Assembly (NCBI GenBank): GCA_037133915.1
Contig: JBAXND010000048.1
Span: 1 to 33,616 of the forward strand
Source: Bacteroidota bacterium
GTDB taxonomy: Bacteria; Bacteroidota; Bacteroidia; Bacteroidales; CAIWKO01
Length of the DNA: 33,616 bases
Reading direction: 5' to 3'
Numbering within the stretch: position 1 is the stretch's first letter; the number at the start of each line of letters is the position of its first letter. The translations under genes and the position numbers were made by a program. Shown here piece by piece: positions 22,909-30,302 of the stretch. The notes below the pieces were generated by a model that saw only the letters and a program-made list of their open reading frames with translations, was not told the DNA's origin and ran no database searches.

Positions 22909-23610
22909 ATGAAACTAATCATATTTGCAGGTCCTCCGACCTGCGGCAAAACAACAGTCATCCGACAGGTAATTAAGCGCATGATTGCTAAAAGCCTCAA
23001 AGTATCATACATAAAAATTGATGTGCTGTTTGCCGATGAAGACGAAATTATAGCAAAAGAATTCGGCATACCCACACGAAAGATTTACTCCGGCGAACTG
23101 TGTCCTGACCATTGCAATGTAGTGGTACTCGACGAAGCTGTTGAATGGGCAGAGAAAGCCGGCTCAGAATACCTCTTCGTTGAAACTGCCGGACTTTGCC
23201 TGCGCTGTTCACCGTATATTGAAAACTCATTGGGTATTGTAGTGCTCGAAGCTACCAGCGGTATGAACCTGCCCCGTAAAATTGGTCCCATGCTCACTCT
23301 GGCCGACATCAGCGTCATCACTAAAATCGACCTTATTTCACAGGCAGAGCGCGAAGTATTCAGGTATCGCGTAATGGAATCGGCACACGGTATTACGGTT
23401 GTTGAAAGCAATGCACTGTACGGTATCGGCATCGATCCTATCGTGAAGCAGATTGTGAAATCTGTGGATGTTGAACAGCCCATGTTCCTGCGTGGCAATC
23501 CTCCTGTGGGCACCTGTACTATCTGCGTTGGCAAAAAAGAGATTGGTGCGAAAAATCATTTCGGCGTACTGCGCACTATGGAATCAGACCTTTTTTATGT
23601 AGGTGAATAA
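22909..23610 (+). CDS. HypB/UreG/CobW-like (G3E) GTPase with three cysteine pairs
   Basis: Protein of 233 aa. The P-loop is AGPPTCGKTT (7-16), the G3-like motif is ETAG (92-95) and the G4-like motif is TKID. This is the SIMIBI G3E GTPase pattern used by HypB, UreG and CobW metal chaperones. Three cysteine pairs are seen: C65-x3-C69 in GELCPDHC, C97-x2-C100 in GLCLRC, and C203-x2-C206 in GTCTIC. The first two flank the nucleotide switch regions, so metal binding could be coupled to GTP hydrolysis. A role in delivering a metal or assembled cluster to a target enzyme is inferred from the family and operon. It does not look like HypB itself, as no His-rich N-terminus or hyp genes are present. Confidence 0.8.
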   Translation: MKLIIFAGPPTCGKTTVIRQVIKRMIAKSLKVSYIKIDVLFADEDEIIAKEFGIPTRKIYSGELCPDHCNVVVLDEAVEWAEKAGSEYLFVETAGLCLRCSPYIENSLGIVVLEATSGMNLPRKIGPMLTLADISVITKIDLISQAEREVFRYRVMESAHGITVVESNALYGIGIDPIVKQIVKSVDVEQPMFLRGNPPVGTCTICVGKKEIGAKNHFGVLRTMESDLFYVGE

Positions 23611-23619
23611 TTCGAAAAC

Positions 23620-24783
23620 ATGAGAAGTGTATATCTTGATAATGCATCAACGACCCGGCTTGATACCCGGGTTCTTGATGCCATGATGCCTTTCCTTACA
23701 GAATGCTTCGGAAATCCATCAAGTCTGCATTCATACGGAACCCGCTCCAAAGAAGCCATGGATGCAATGCGTTCATTGCTGGCAGGTTTCATCAATGCGC
23801 AAGCGGGAGAAATAATTTTCACGTCAGGAGGTACCGAAGCAAATAATCTTGCGCTGAAAGGCACGGCATTCGCCAACAGGCATCGCGGCAATCACATCAT
23901 CGTATCTGCCATCGAGCATGACTGTATATTAAAGACCTGCGCATGGCTTGCCACTCAGGGATTCCGCATCACCTATCTGCCCGTTGGCGAAGACGGCATT
24001 GTGGATACTTCGAGCCTGATTAATGAACTTAAGACACCCGGCACCATCCTGGTTTCGGTAATGCATGTCAATAATGAAACCGGCACCATTCAGCCTATTG
24101 AAGAAATCGGAAAAATCTGTGCCGAGCATCATGTTCCCTTCCACACCGATGCCTGCCAGTCGTTCGGAAAAATACCGATTGACGTCCGCGCTTCGAACAT
24201 CTCAATGATGTCATTGAATGCACATAAAATTTACGGACCCAAAGGTGTCGGATGCCTGTATATTAAAGAAGGCACTCAGCTCAGCCCGCTGTTTCACGGA
24301 GGCGGTCAGGAACAGGGCCTGCGTTCAACAACGGAAAATCTGGCAGGAATCGCAGGATTTGCAAAAGCAGCAGAAATTTGTCATAATGAAATGCAGTCAG
24401 AAACAGAACGGCTTTCTGCAATACGGAAGATGCTTCTCGATAATGTTCAGGAAAAATTTGATGGCTTCTATTTAAACGGAGACGAAAACCGCGGCATTCC
24501 CAACATCATTAATTTCGCGATAAGCGGACTTGAAGGAGAAACCATGCGACTGCTGCTGCATCTTGATGAAAGAGGAATCGCCGTTTCTGCCGGTTCTGCG
24601 TGCTCAAATAATGATACGACAAAAAGTGCATCGCATGTACTCAGTGCCATGGGACGCGGACAGTTTGAAGCCCGCGGCGCCGTACGTGTGAGTCCCGGCA
24701 GGTTCACCACCACAGAAGATATCCTGTACTTCATACAGGAATTTACAGCAAGCATTCATAAGTTAAATCCCATATTCAGCTAA
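23620..24783 (+). CDS. NifS-like cysteine desulfurase
   Basis: PLP-dependent class V aminotransferase-fold enzyme of 387 aa, the normal length for the NifS/IscS group. The N-terminus VYLDNASTTRLD is typical. The PLP Lys is K203 in SLNAHKIYGPKG, and the persulfide Cys is C328 in SAGSACSNND. The enzyme takes sulfur from cysteine, giving alanine and an enzyme persulfide. It probably supplies sulfide for the clusters of the two Fe-S proteins encoded just downstream. The short Cys loop groups it with the NifS/IscS class rather than SufS. It lies 9 nt after the GTPase gene and 2 nt before the HydE-like gene. The lack of an IscU/NifU scaffold gene beside it suggests a dedicated acceptor. Confidence 0.9.
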   Translation: MRSVYLDNASTTRLDTRVLDAMMPFLTECFGNPSSLHSYGTRSKEAMDAMRSLLAGFINAQAGEIIFTSGGTEANNLALKGTAFANRHRGNHIIVSAIEHDCILKTCAWLATQGFRITYLPVGEDGIVDTSSLINELKTPGTILVSVMHVNNETGTIQPIEEIGKICAEHHVPFHTDACQSFGKIPIDVRASNISMMSLNAHKIYGPKGVGCLYIKEGTQLSPLFHGGGQEQGLRSTTENLAGIAGFAKAAEICHNEMQSETERLSAIRKMLLDNVQEKFDGFYLNGDENRGIPNIINFAISGLEGETMRLLLHLDERGIAVSAGSACSNNDTTKSASHVLSAMGRGQFEARGAVRVSPGRFTTTEDILYFIQEFTASIHKLNPIFS

Positions 24784-24785
24784 CA

Positions 24786-25877
24786 TTGAATACCGCAGAA
24801 CAGCATATCCGGGGCATTATTGAACGTGATACCTTCACACGAGTGGAGATATTGTATCTGCTGGCATTGCACACAAAAGACGAACTTGATTATCTGAAAG
24901 CCTCAGCCAGAGCAGTAAAAAAACAATATGTCGGGAACGTTACCTGGCTGCGCGGGCTGATTGAATTCTCGAATAAATGTTCCAAGAACTGCCTCTATTG
25001 CGGTATAAGGGCAGGCAATCAGGGTATTGACCGGTTCACGCTGAGTGAAGATGAAATCATGGAAGCGGCTGCTTTCGCTTATGAAAACCGGTACGGCTCA
25101 CTTGTACTTCAATCGGGTGAACAGCAGAACAAAGAATTCATTGACTTTGTGTGCCGTATTACTTCGGCCATAAAAACAAAATACGATTTGGGAATTACAC
25201 TTTCATGCGGAGAGCAGACCGAAGAAACCTACCGTCGATTCTACGAAAGCGGCGCGCACCGTTACCTGCTTCGTATAGAAACTTCATCGCCCGAATTGTA
25301 CAGAAAAATTCATCCTGACGATAAAATCCATGATTTCGAAACACGGATAAATTGCCTGCACAGTCTTAAAAAGGCCGGCTTTCAGTTGGGAACAGGCGTT
25401 ATGGTAGGCTTGCCCTTCCAGACACAGGAAGACCTTGCGGGCGATATTAAGTTCTTCAAAGATTTGGATATTGACATGGCAGGTATTGGTCCCTATATCG
25501 AACATGCCGACACCCCGCTCTATCAGTTCAGAAATGAATTGATGCCTCCCGAAGAACGATTACTGCTTACGCTGAAAATGATTGCCGTGCTGAGGCTGGC
25601 AATGAAAGATATCAATATAGCTTCAGCAACAGCCCTGCAGGCTATTGGTAAAATGGGAAGGGAGAAAGCGCTTCAGATGGGAGCCAATGTGATTATGCCG
25701 AACCTCACTCCCGAAAAGAACAGGAAACTGTATCAGCTGTATAAAGACAAACCATGCCTCGACGAAAATGCGGAACAATGTAAAGACTGCCTTGAAAAGC
25801 GCATCGCTATTGCCGGTGACCGCGTGGGATATGGTGAATGGGGCGACTCCAACCATTTTAATAATAAGAGAAAGTGA
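24786..25877 (+). CDS. hydE: HydE-like radical SAM enzyme (TTG start)
   Basis: Protein of 363 aa, close to the length of Thermotoga HydE. The radical SAM [4Fe-4S] motif is C65-x3-C69-x2-C72 in CSKNCLYC. Other HydE-like landmarks are GLIEFSNKC, LVLQSGE, YLLRIETSSPELY, GVMVGLPFQT and MAGIGPYIEH. A C-terminal C324-x7-C332-x2-C335 has the spacing of the auxiliary cluster site of Thermotoga HydE. HydE processes an iron-cyanide-carbonyl-cysteine precursor of the hydrogenase H-cluster; the related PylB makes methylornithine. No HydF, HydG or [FeFe]-hydrogenase gene is in the window, so the substrate is open. The start is TTG, 2 nt after the nifS-like stop; the next in-frame ATG comes after the CxxxCxxC motif, which makes TTG the only sensible start. 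Confidence 0.85.
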   Translation: MNTAEQHIRGIIERDTFTRVEILYLLALHTKDELDYLKASARAVKKQYVGNVTWLRGLIEFSNKCSKNCLYCGIRAGNQGIDRFTLSEDEIMEAAAFAYENRYGSLVLQSGEQQNKEFIDFVCRITSAIKTKYDLGITLSCGEQTEETYRRFYESGAHRYLLRIETSSPELYRKIHPDDKIHDFETRINCLHSLKKAGFQLGTGVMVGLPFQTQEDLAGDIKFFKDLDIDMAGIGPYIEHADTPLYQFRNELMPPEERLLLTLKMIAVLRLAMKDINIASATALQAIGKMGREKALQMGANVIMPNLTPEKNRKLYQLYKDKPCLDENAEQCKDCLEKRIAIAGDRVGYGEWGDSNHFNNKRK

Positions 25878-25910
25878 TCTGACAACTAATCAAAACATAG
25901 AAATTCTATT

Positions 25911-26600
25911 ATGGAAACAAAGATTATTACCGAGAACAAAACCATGGAATTGCTGCCAAAACTTGATTGCGGTGCCTGTGGTTACAAGACCTGCCTCGAC
26001 TTCGCCGTTAAGATTGACGAAGGAAAGGAAGACCTTAAAAAATGCATCCACATCACCGCAGCTATAAGCGGTAAAGAAACCCACGGGAACTGCCTCGGCT
26101 GTGCCACAGAAGGCATGGCAGAAAAAATGGGCTGGAAAGACAGCCTTGACCGCGACTTTGACTTTATTATGGACTGCTTTGACAACGAACCCGGTCCGCG
26201 CGAAACCATTCTACCCTATAATCCGGCCCTCGTGAAAGAACTTGGCGTGAAAAAGGATGATGTGATGATTGGTCGCCCTATGGGCATGTCGTGCGGCTGC
26301 CCGATAACACACTGTGGTGTCGTTACCAGCGCTGACCCCCGCAATGGCGTTATCAACTGGTGCGTAACCGGTCCGCTGAGACCGCGTGCCGAAGGTTTTG
26401 TGGATATAGGTTATTATGTTGCACAGGCATACGAAGGACTCATCAAAGAATCGAAAGAGCCGATTAAGCTAGGCCGCAGATACTGGTTCCTGCCCCGCCG
26501 CTGCATGCTGCAGTGGAGACACAGCGGACTTGTAAACGCTGTTGTAAAGAATAAAGATGGCAGCTACAAAGTAAGAATCGAAGGACTGTATATCGGATAG
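25911..26600 (+). CDS. 12-cysteine Fe-S protein of unknown function
   Basis: Protein of 229 aa with two parts. The N-terminus has C20-x2-C23-x4-C28-x16-C45 in LDCGACGYKTC, matching the four-cysteine [4Fe-4S] module (PF04060-like) of corrinoid Fe-S and electron-transfer proteins. Two more cysteines (GNC61LGC64) and C89 follow. The second part, about 104-229, has GRPMGMSCGCPITHCG (C128, C130, C135), INWCVTGPL (C151) and a very regular block YWFLPRRCMLQWRHSGLVN (C198, H204). This looks like a conserved enzyme or scaffold domain and not a simple ferredoxin. It is last in the operon and precedes the terminator. It may be the scaffold or the final acceptor of the cofactor; I do not recognise a known function. 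Confidence 0.8.
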   Translation: METKIITENKTMELLPKLDCGACGYKTCLDFAVKIDEGKEDLKKCIHITAAISGKETHGNCLGCATEGMAEKMGWKDSLDRDFDFIMDCFDNEPGPRETILPYNPALVKELGVKKDDVMIGRPMGMSCGCPITHCGVVTSADPRNGVINWCVTGPLRPRAEGFVDIGYYVAQAYEGLIKESKEPIKLGRRYWFLPRRCMLQWRHSGLVNAVVKNKDGSYKVRIEGLYIG

Positions 26601-26624
26601 TACGGTTCACATCATTCAATAAAA

Positions 26625-26656
26625 AAAGAGAGGCTTCACAAATGAAGCCTCTCTTT
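26625..26656. terminator. Bidirectional hairpin terminator
   Basis: A perfect 14-bp stem (AAAGAGAGGCTTCA / TGAAGCCTCTCTTT) closes a CAAA loop. An A run of seven lies on the left side and a T run on the right. It lies 24 nt after the Fe-S protein gene and 22 nt after the end of glycine-rich gene E, so it can end both convergent transcripts. Confidence 0.9.
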
Positions 26657-26678
26657 GTATTATCAAGAAGTTTATCTT

Positions 26679-28163
26679 CTAATAGGTAATAGTTACCACG
26701 CCGTTTCCTGTGCGGTAACCGGCAGTTGTTGATGTTCCGGTGCTACCGGGATATGAGATATAACTGGAGCCGCCTGCACCTGCAGAAACGTAACCGCCGC
26801 CGCCGCCGTAATAGCCGCCGCCGCCGCCGCCACCTGTGCAATATGTTGTAGGAGGACCTGCATCACCACCCTGACCTAATGAACCTGAGCCGGCATATTG
26901 CCCGTTGTAAGGCCCACCTGCGCCACCCGAAGTTTGTGTACCTCCGAGTCCCTGTGTCCCCGAAATCCAGCTTGCTGCGCCATTACCACCTGTAAGACCA
27001 CCGCCTGAACCACCGAGTCCGCCACTATAACCGGTACCTCCGCCACCTCCGGCAACAATGATTCTGTCATTAAGACTGGTTGAAGTGCGCACATCAGACG
27101 CACCGCCGCCACCCCATCCATCGCTGCCACCGCCGCATGGCATCGCAATAATTTGTCCGCCACCGTTAAAACCTCCGCTTCCGGCACCCGGACGCACGGT
27201 TGGTTGTTCACCAACATAAATATATAATGTAGCCCCGCCCGTTACCGGAACAGTAGCAATGGCACGCCCGCCAAGACCGCCGTTCGAACCACCGCCCTGA
27301 GCACCTGACGCGTCAACCGTAATTGAATTAAAACAGGTGGGAACCGTCCAGGTTTGTACCGAGCCGGTGTAATTGAATGTTATACTTCCGTGCACACACG
27401 GATCTACCAGAATATTTTGTGAAGTCTGACCCGATGAGCATCCGTTCTGGCTGACCACCAACGTAATTGTAAATGTACCGGTGTTGCTCCAGGTAACCAA
27501 AGGATTTTGAAGTGTGCTTGTTGACGGACTTCCGTTCTGAAACGTCCAGCTGTAGCTTGCCCCCGTCTGCGAAGGGGTAAACGTTACATTGGTACCAACC
27601 GATGGTATTGTCGGAGTAAACGTGAAGGCTGATGAGAGATTACTGGTAACGGTTACATTGGTTGTTACCGGATTTCCGGAACAGTTCTGATTGGAAAGAA
27701 CAACACTGTATACACCGTTGTTTGCCGTAGTAACATTTGATATTACCGGATTTTGCTGTGTGGACGAAAAACCATTCGGTCCCGTCCAATGGTAGGTTGC
27801 ATTCGGAACTGTTGATGCCGTGAGGTTAAGTGTCTGTCCGCCGCAGAGCGGGCCATTATTGCCGACCACAGGAGCAGGCGGTCCTATGCAGTTTCCGCAT
27901 ACTTCAAACCAACTGCCTATCTTGAAATAATTAAAACACTTGCTGTCGGTATTGAAGATGATCAGTCCTTCGTTAGGCGCCGCAATTGAATCGCGCTGCT
28001 GAGTTGTCATCCGCGGGATGAGCATGCCCTTGGTAATACTGCTTACATCCAGAATAGCAGATGCTGCAGCAGGCGCACCTGTTGCATTGACGGCAGCGCC
28101 CTGAGAAAAAGCAGAGGCACAACCGGCAAGAATAAATACAAAGAGAAGAAAGGTCTTTTTCAT
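26679..28163 (-). CDS. Secreted Ig/PKD/glycine-rich protein, paralogue E
   Basis: Protein of 494 aa from the ATG at 28163 (MKKTFLLF). The upstream ATG at 28208 lies before the promoter box and adds no leader-like sequence. Layout: signal peptide to about 20 (ASAFSQ); shared module GAPAAASAILDVSSITKGML, IPRMTTQQRDSI, ending WFEVCGNC; Ig-like domain (YHWTGPNGFSS); PKD-like domain (YSWTFQNGSP); Gly-rich domain from about 270 (TWTVPTCFNSITVDASGAQGG, GGGGASDVRTS, DRIIVAGGGGG, GGGGGGGYYGGGGG). It lies 13 kb from the other four members but keeps the same order of domains. Its CGNC motif groups it with A and D. No T9SS domain or lipobox is seen. Confidence 0.85.
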   Translation of the reverse strand: MKKTFLLFVFILAGCASAFSQGAAVNATGAPAAASAILDVSSITKGMLIPRMTTQQRDSIAAPNEGLIIFNTDSKCFNYFKIGSWFEVCGNCIGPPAPVVGNNGPLCGGQTLNLTASTVPNATYHWTGPNGFSSTQQNPVISNVTTANNGVYSVVLSNQNCSGNPVTTNVTVTSNLSSAFTFTPTIPSVGTNVTFTPSQTGASYSWTFQNGSPSTSTLQNPLVTWSNTGTFTITLVVSQNGCSSGQTSQNILVDPCVHGSITFNYTGSVQTWTVPTCFNSITVDASGAQGGGSNGGLGGRAIATVPVTGGATLYIYVGEQPTVRPGAGSGGFNGGGQIIAMPCGGGSDGWGGGGASDVRTSTSLNDRIIVAGGGGGTGYSGGLGGSGGGLTGGNGAASWISGTQGLGGTQTSGGAGGPYNGQYAGSGSLGQGGDAGPPTTYCTGGGGGGGYYGGGGGYVSAGAGGSSYISYPGSTGTSTTAGYRTGNGVVTITY

Positions 28164-28194
28164 TGAATTGAGTATGATTTGGTCTATGTATGCA

Positions 28195-28202
28195 CAAATA
28201 TA
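28195..28202 (-). promoter_or_regulatory. -7 promoter box for glycine-rich paralogue E
   Basis: Reads TATATTTG on the minus strand, an exact TAnnTTTG, 31 nt before the ATG at 28163. It supports that start over 28208. Confidence 0.45.
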
Positions 28203-28338
28203 AAACATTCTTTGGACTTGCTTCGAATCTATTCAACAAGTCTAAAAGACAATAGCATCAGGGTGCTGATGTCAGATTTAGCCCTCTGAATGTGATAATT
28301 CAGACATGGCCCGCTCATGATGCAACGAATTGCAGGTG

Positions 28339-29304
28339 CTACTGATTATTGTAGAGCAGCATGCTGCAATTGAGTTTTACAACCTGACTGCAATATTCAA
28401 CATTCACGTTTGACTTGAGGTCGTTGATAGTGTGATAATACGGGTCGTCGTCGTAACTCAGGAAAAACAATGCCTGATATCCTTTTTGATTAAATGAATA
28501 GCTGTCGCCTTCGGTATTATACTGGTTATCATTTTCAGGAGTGAGCGAGGTATAAGTTTTTGCCAGTGACGCAGCCTGCGACCGCAGGGATTCCGAGTTA
28601 TCGTAACACATGATATTAATCTCCCATGAGCCGGCATCGGACTCTTTATCATAGCCTATCATATCCATATTGAGCATCATGCCGATTTTAGTACCTGCCG
28701 ATGAATACTGCTGCGCGAGCGCTGCACTGCCGTTCAGGTCAAGTTCTTCGCAGCCAAAGGCAACAAACACAATGGAGGTGCGGGGACTGTAATTCTGCTG
28801 TTTCATCACCCTCGCAATCTCAAGCATTCCGGCAACTCCGGAGGCATTATCATCGGCACCGGGGGCAGCCACCAGCGGGTCGGTCTCATCAACAATGCAA
28901 TCATAATGCGCTCCTACCACGCACAGGCTGTCGGGATGAACGGCTCCTCCAAGCGTTGCAATTACATTGTACTGAGTGCAGTTATAACTGCTTCCATCGT
29001 AAGTACCGCTCACATTGAATGAATCGAGGCGAGCGTCGGCATAACCATAGGCAAGCAACTTATCGCGTATTCCCAATGCAATCGTTTTACGGTTATTGCT
29101 TAACGCGAACCGGGTTCCGTTCTGCTGCAGCCATGAAATCTTCTGACTGATTGAATCGGTTTTGATATTTCCGATAAAATCGGTGATGAAGGGTTGTGAT
29201 TCCATTGCTATGTCTTCATCCTTTTTACAGGAAAAAAGAACAAAGAATATTATCAGCATAGCTGCTGATATCATTGTTTTTTGGTAAGGGTAAGTGTTTG
29301 CCAT
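28339..29304 (-). CDS. M28-family zinc aminopeptidase-like lipoprotein
   Basis: Protein of 321 aa from the ATG at 29304 (MANTYPYQ). Starts at 29352 or 29274 are also possible; all keep the lipobox. Lipobox LFSC puts the lipidated Cys at residue 26, followed by KKDED, the acidic pattern linked to surface export of lipoproteins in Bacteroidota. The M28 co-catalytic zinc ligands are all visible: H and D in GAHYDC, D in PGADDNASG, EE in CEELDLNGS, D in LNMDMIGYD, and H in YYHTINDL. It should release N-terminal residues from peptides at the cell envelope. The gene is monocistronic by its context, with 175 bp to the next gene downstream. No exact -7 box is seen upstream. Confidence 0.88.
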   Translation of the reverse strand: MANTYPYQKTMISAAMLIIFFVLFSCKKDEDIAMESQPFITDFIGNIKTDSISQKISWLQQNGTRFALSNNRKTIALGIRDKLLAYGYADARLDSFNVSGTYDGSSYNCTQYNVIATLGGAVHPDSLCVVGAHYDCIVDETDPLVAAPGADDNASGVAGMLEIARVMKQQNYSPRTSIVFVAFGCEELDLNGSAALAQQYSSAGTKIGMMLNMDMIGYDKESDAGSWEINIMCYDNSESLRSQAASLAKTYTSLTPENDNQYNTEGDSYSFNQKGYQALFFLSYDDDPYYHTINDLKSNVNVEYCSQVVKLNCSMLLYNNQ

Positions 29305-29726
29305 GATGACCGTATAAAGTGATGGAGCAATTCTTCCTTCTGCAATATACAAAATTTCAGAAATTCAATAAAACTATGCGATTAAAATTGCATTGGAAGC
29401 ATAATTATTCTACCGTCACGCGTTACAAACGTCCGACAGCGGAATGGAGTTGTGCAAATCTGTTTCTGATGCAAACATGACAAAAAGCAGGGCACCGGTT
29501 TTAAACAATATTCATGCGTTTTACGTCCTGCACAGAGGATGAATTATTCTTCGCATTTTAATGTATATCTTTTATACCGATGATGTGAAATACCTGTTCC
29601 AGCAGCGAATGCAGATTATGTCATCATGTGTCTTCCCGGCTTTGACCATTCTATTTATCATCCTACGAATTTAATTGCTGCTATATGCGCAAATTTTCAT
29701 AATTGATAAATCGCAGCGCGGCATTA

Positions 29727-29758
29727 TTGCAATCCGCATTATATGAGCAGTACTTTTG
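29727..29758 (+). promoter_or_regulatory. Promoter (-33 TTG, -7 TACTTTTG) for the T9SS/tail-fibre-like gene pair
   Basis: TTG at 29727-29729 and an exact TAnnTTTG at 29751-29758 are separated by 21 nt, within the 17-23 nt seen for Bacteroidota promoters. The start codon at 29812 is 53 nt downstream. This is the best-formed promoter in the window. Confidence 0.6.
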
Positions 29759-29759
29759 A

Positions 29760-29775
29760 TTTTTGTTAACAAAAA
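29760..29775. promoter_or_regulatory. Perfect 16-bp palindrome at the likely transcription start
   Basis: TTTTTGTTAACAAAAA equals its own reverse complement. It begins 2 nt after the -7 box, so it covers the expected transcription start and could be a repressor site. Its low complexity means chance cannot be excluded. Confidence 0.4.
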
Positions 29776-29811
29776 CAGTTCACATTTATTATTAACCTAA
29801 TCGCAACAACA

Positions 29812-30300
29812 ATGAGAAGTTTCAAACGAACGGTATTGTCTTTACTGTTGCTTTGCGCCGGAGTAATGAATCTTACGGCACAGGTCAGTACCGCAAGCAG
29901 CGGAGGCGATGCTACCGGACCGGGTGGTTCCGTGAGTTACACAATAGGGCAACTTGATTACGTGCAGTCGAGCGGAGGCGGTGCAACCGTTTCTCAGGGC
30001 GTGCAGCAACCCTATGAGATATTCAGTTCATCGGTTGAAGAAATGAAGGGAATTGAATTGTCGGCATCGGTCATGCCCAATCCGGTGGAAGGAGTCCTTA
30101 CACTCACGATTGACGAAAACCACTATCAGAACCTCAGATGGTCTTTATTCGATATGCAGGGCAGGCAGATTGGCAATAATGCCATCACCTCTGCAGTCAC
30201 CACGTTTCAGATGGGTGACCTGAGTTCGGGGAACTATTTTCTTAAAATCAGTGATAACCAGAAAGAAATCAAATCATTCAAAATAATTAAAAACAGGTAA
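29812..30300 (+). CDS. Small secreted protein with T9SS type A sorting domain
   Basis: Protein of 162 aa. Signal peptide about 1-23 (NLTAQ). Residues about 24-70 form a Gly-rich beta segment, SGGDATGPGGSVSYTIGQ ending SQGVQQPYEI, a pattern found in many Bacteroidota secreted proteins and of unknown function. Residues about 85-162 are a T9SS type A sorting domain (VMPNPVEGVLTLTI, GNYFLKISDN, basic end). The sorting domain makes up half of the protein. The tail-fibre-like gene starts 2 nt after its stop, so the pair is very likely cotranscribed and translationally coupled. Such a small cargo with a sorting domain may be a surface partner of the larger neighbour, but that is inference. Confidence 0.8.
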   Translation: MRSFKRTVLSLLLLCAGVMNLTAQVSTASSGGDATGPGGSVSYTIGQLDYVQSSGGGATVSQGVQQPYEIFSSSVEEMKGIELSASVMPNPVEGVLTLTIDENHYQNLRWSLFDMQGRQIGNNAITSAVTTFQMGDLSSGNYFLKISDNQKEIKSFKIIKNR

Positions 30301-30302
30301 CA

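Larger units (their letters stand above)
29305..29811. other. Intergenic region between the divergent M28 and T9SS genes
   Basis: About 507 bp with no convincing gene. It contains a good plus-strand promoter (29727-29758) and a perfect 16-bp palindrome (29760-29775) near its right end. An imperfect inverted repeat, GCGGCATT and AATCCGC (29718-29737), surrounds the -33 element. I see nothing recognisable in 29350-29700. Confidence 0.6.
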
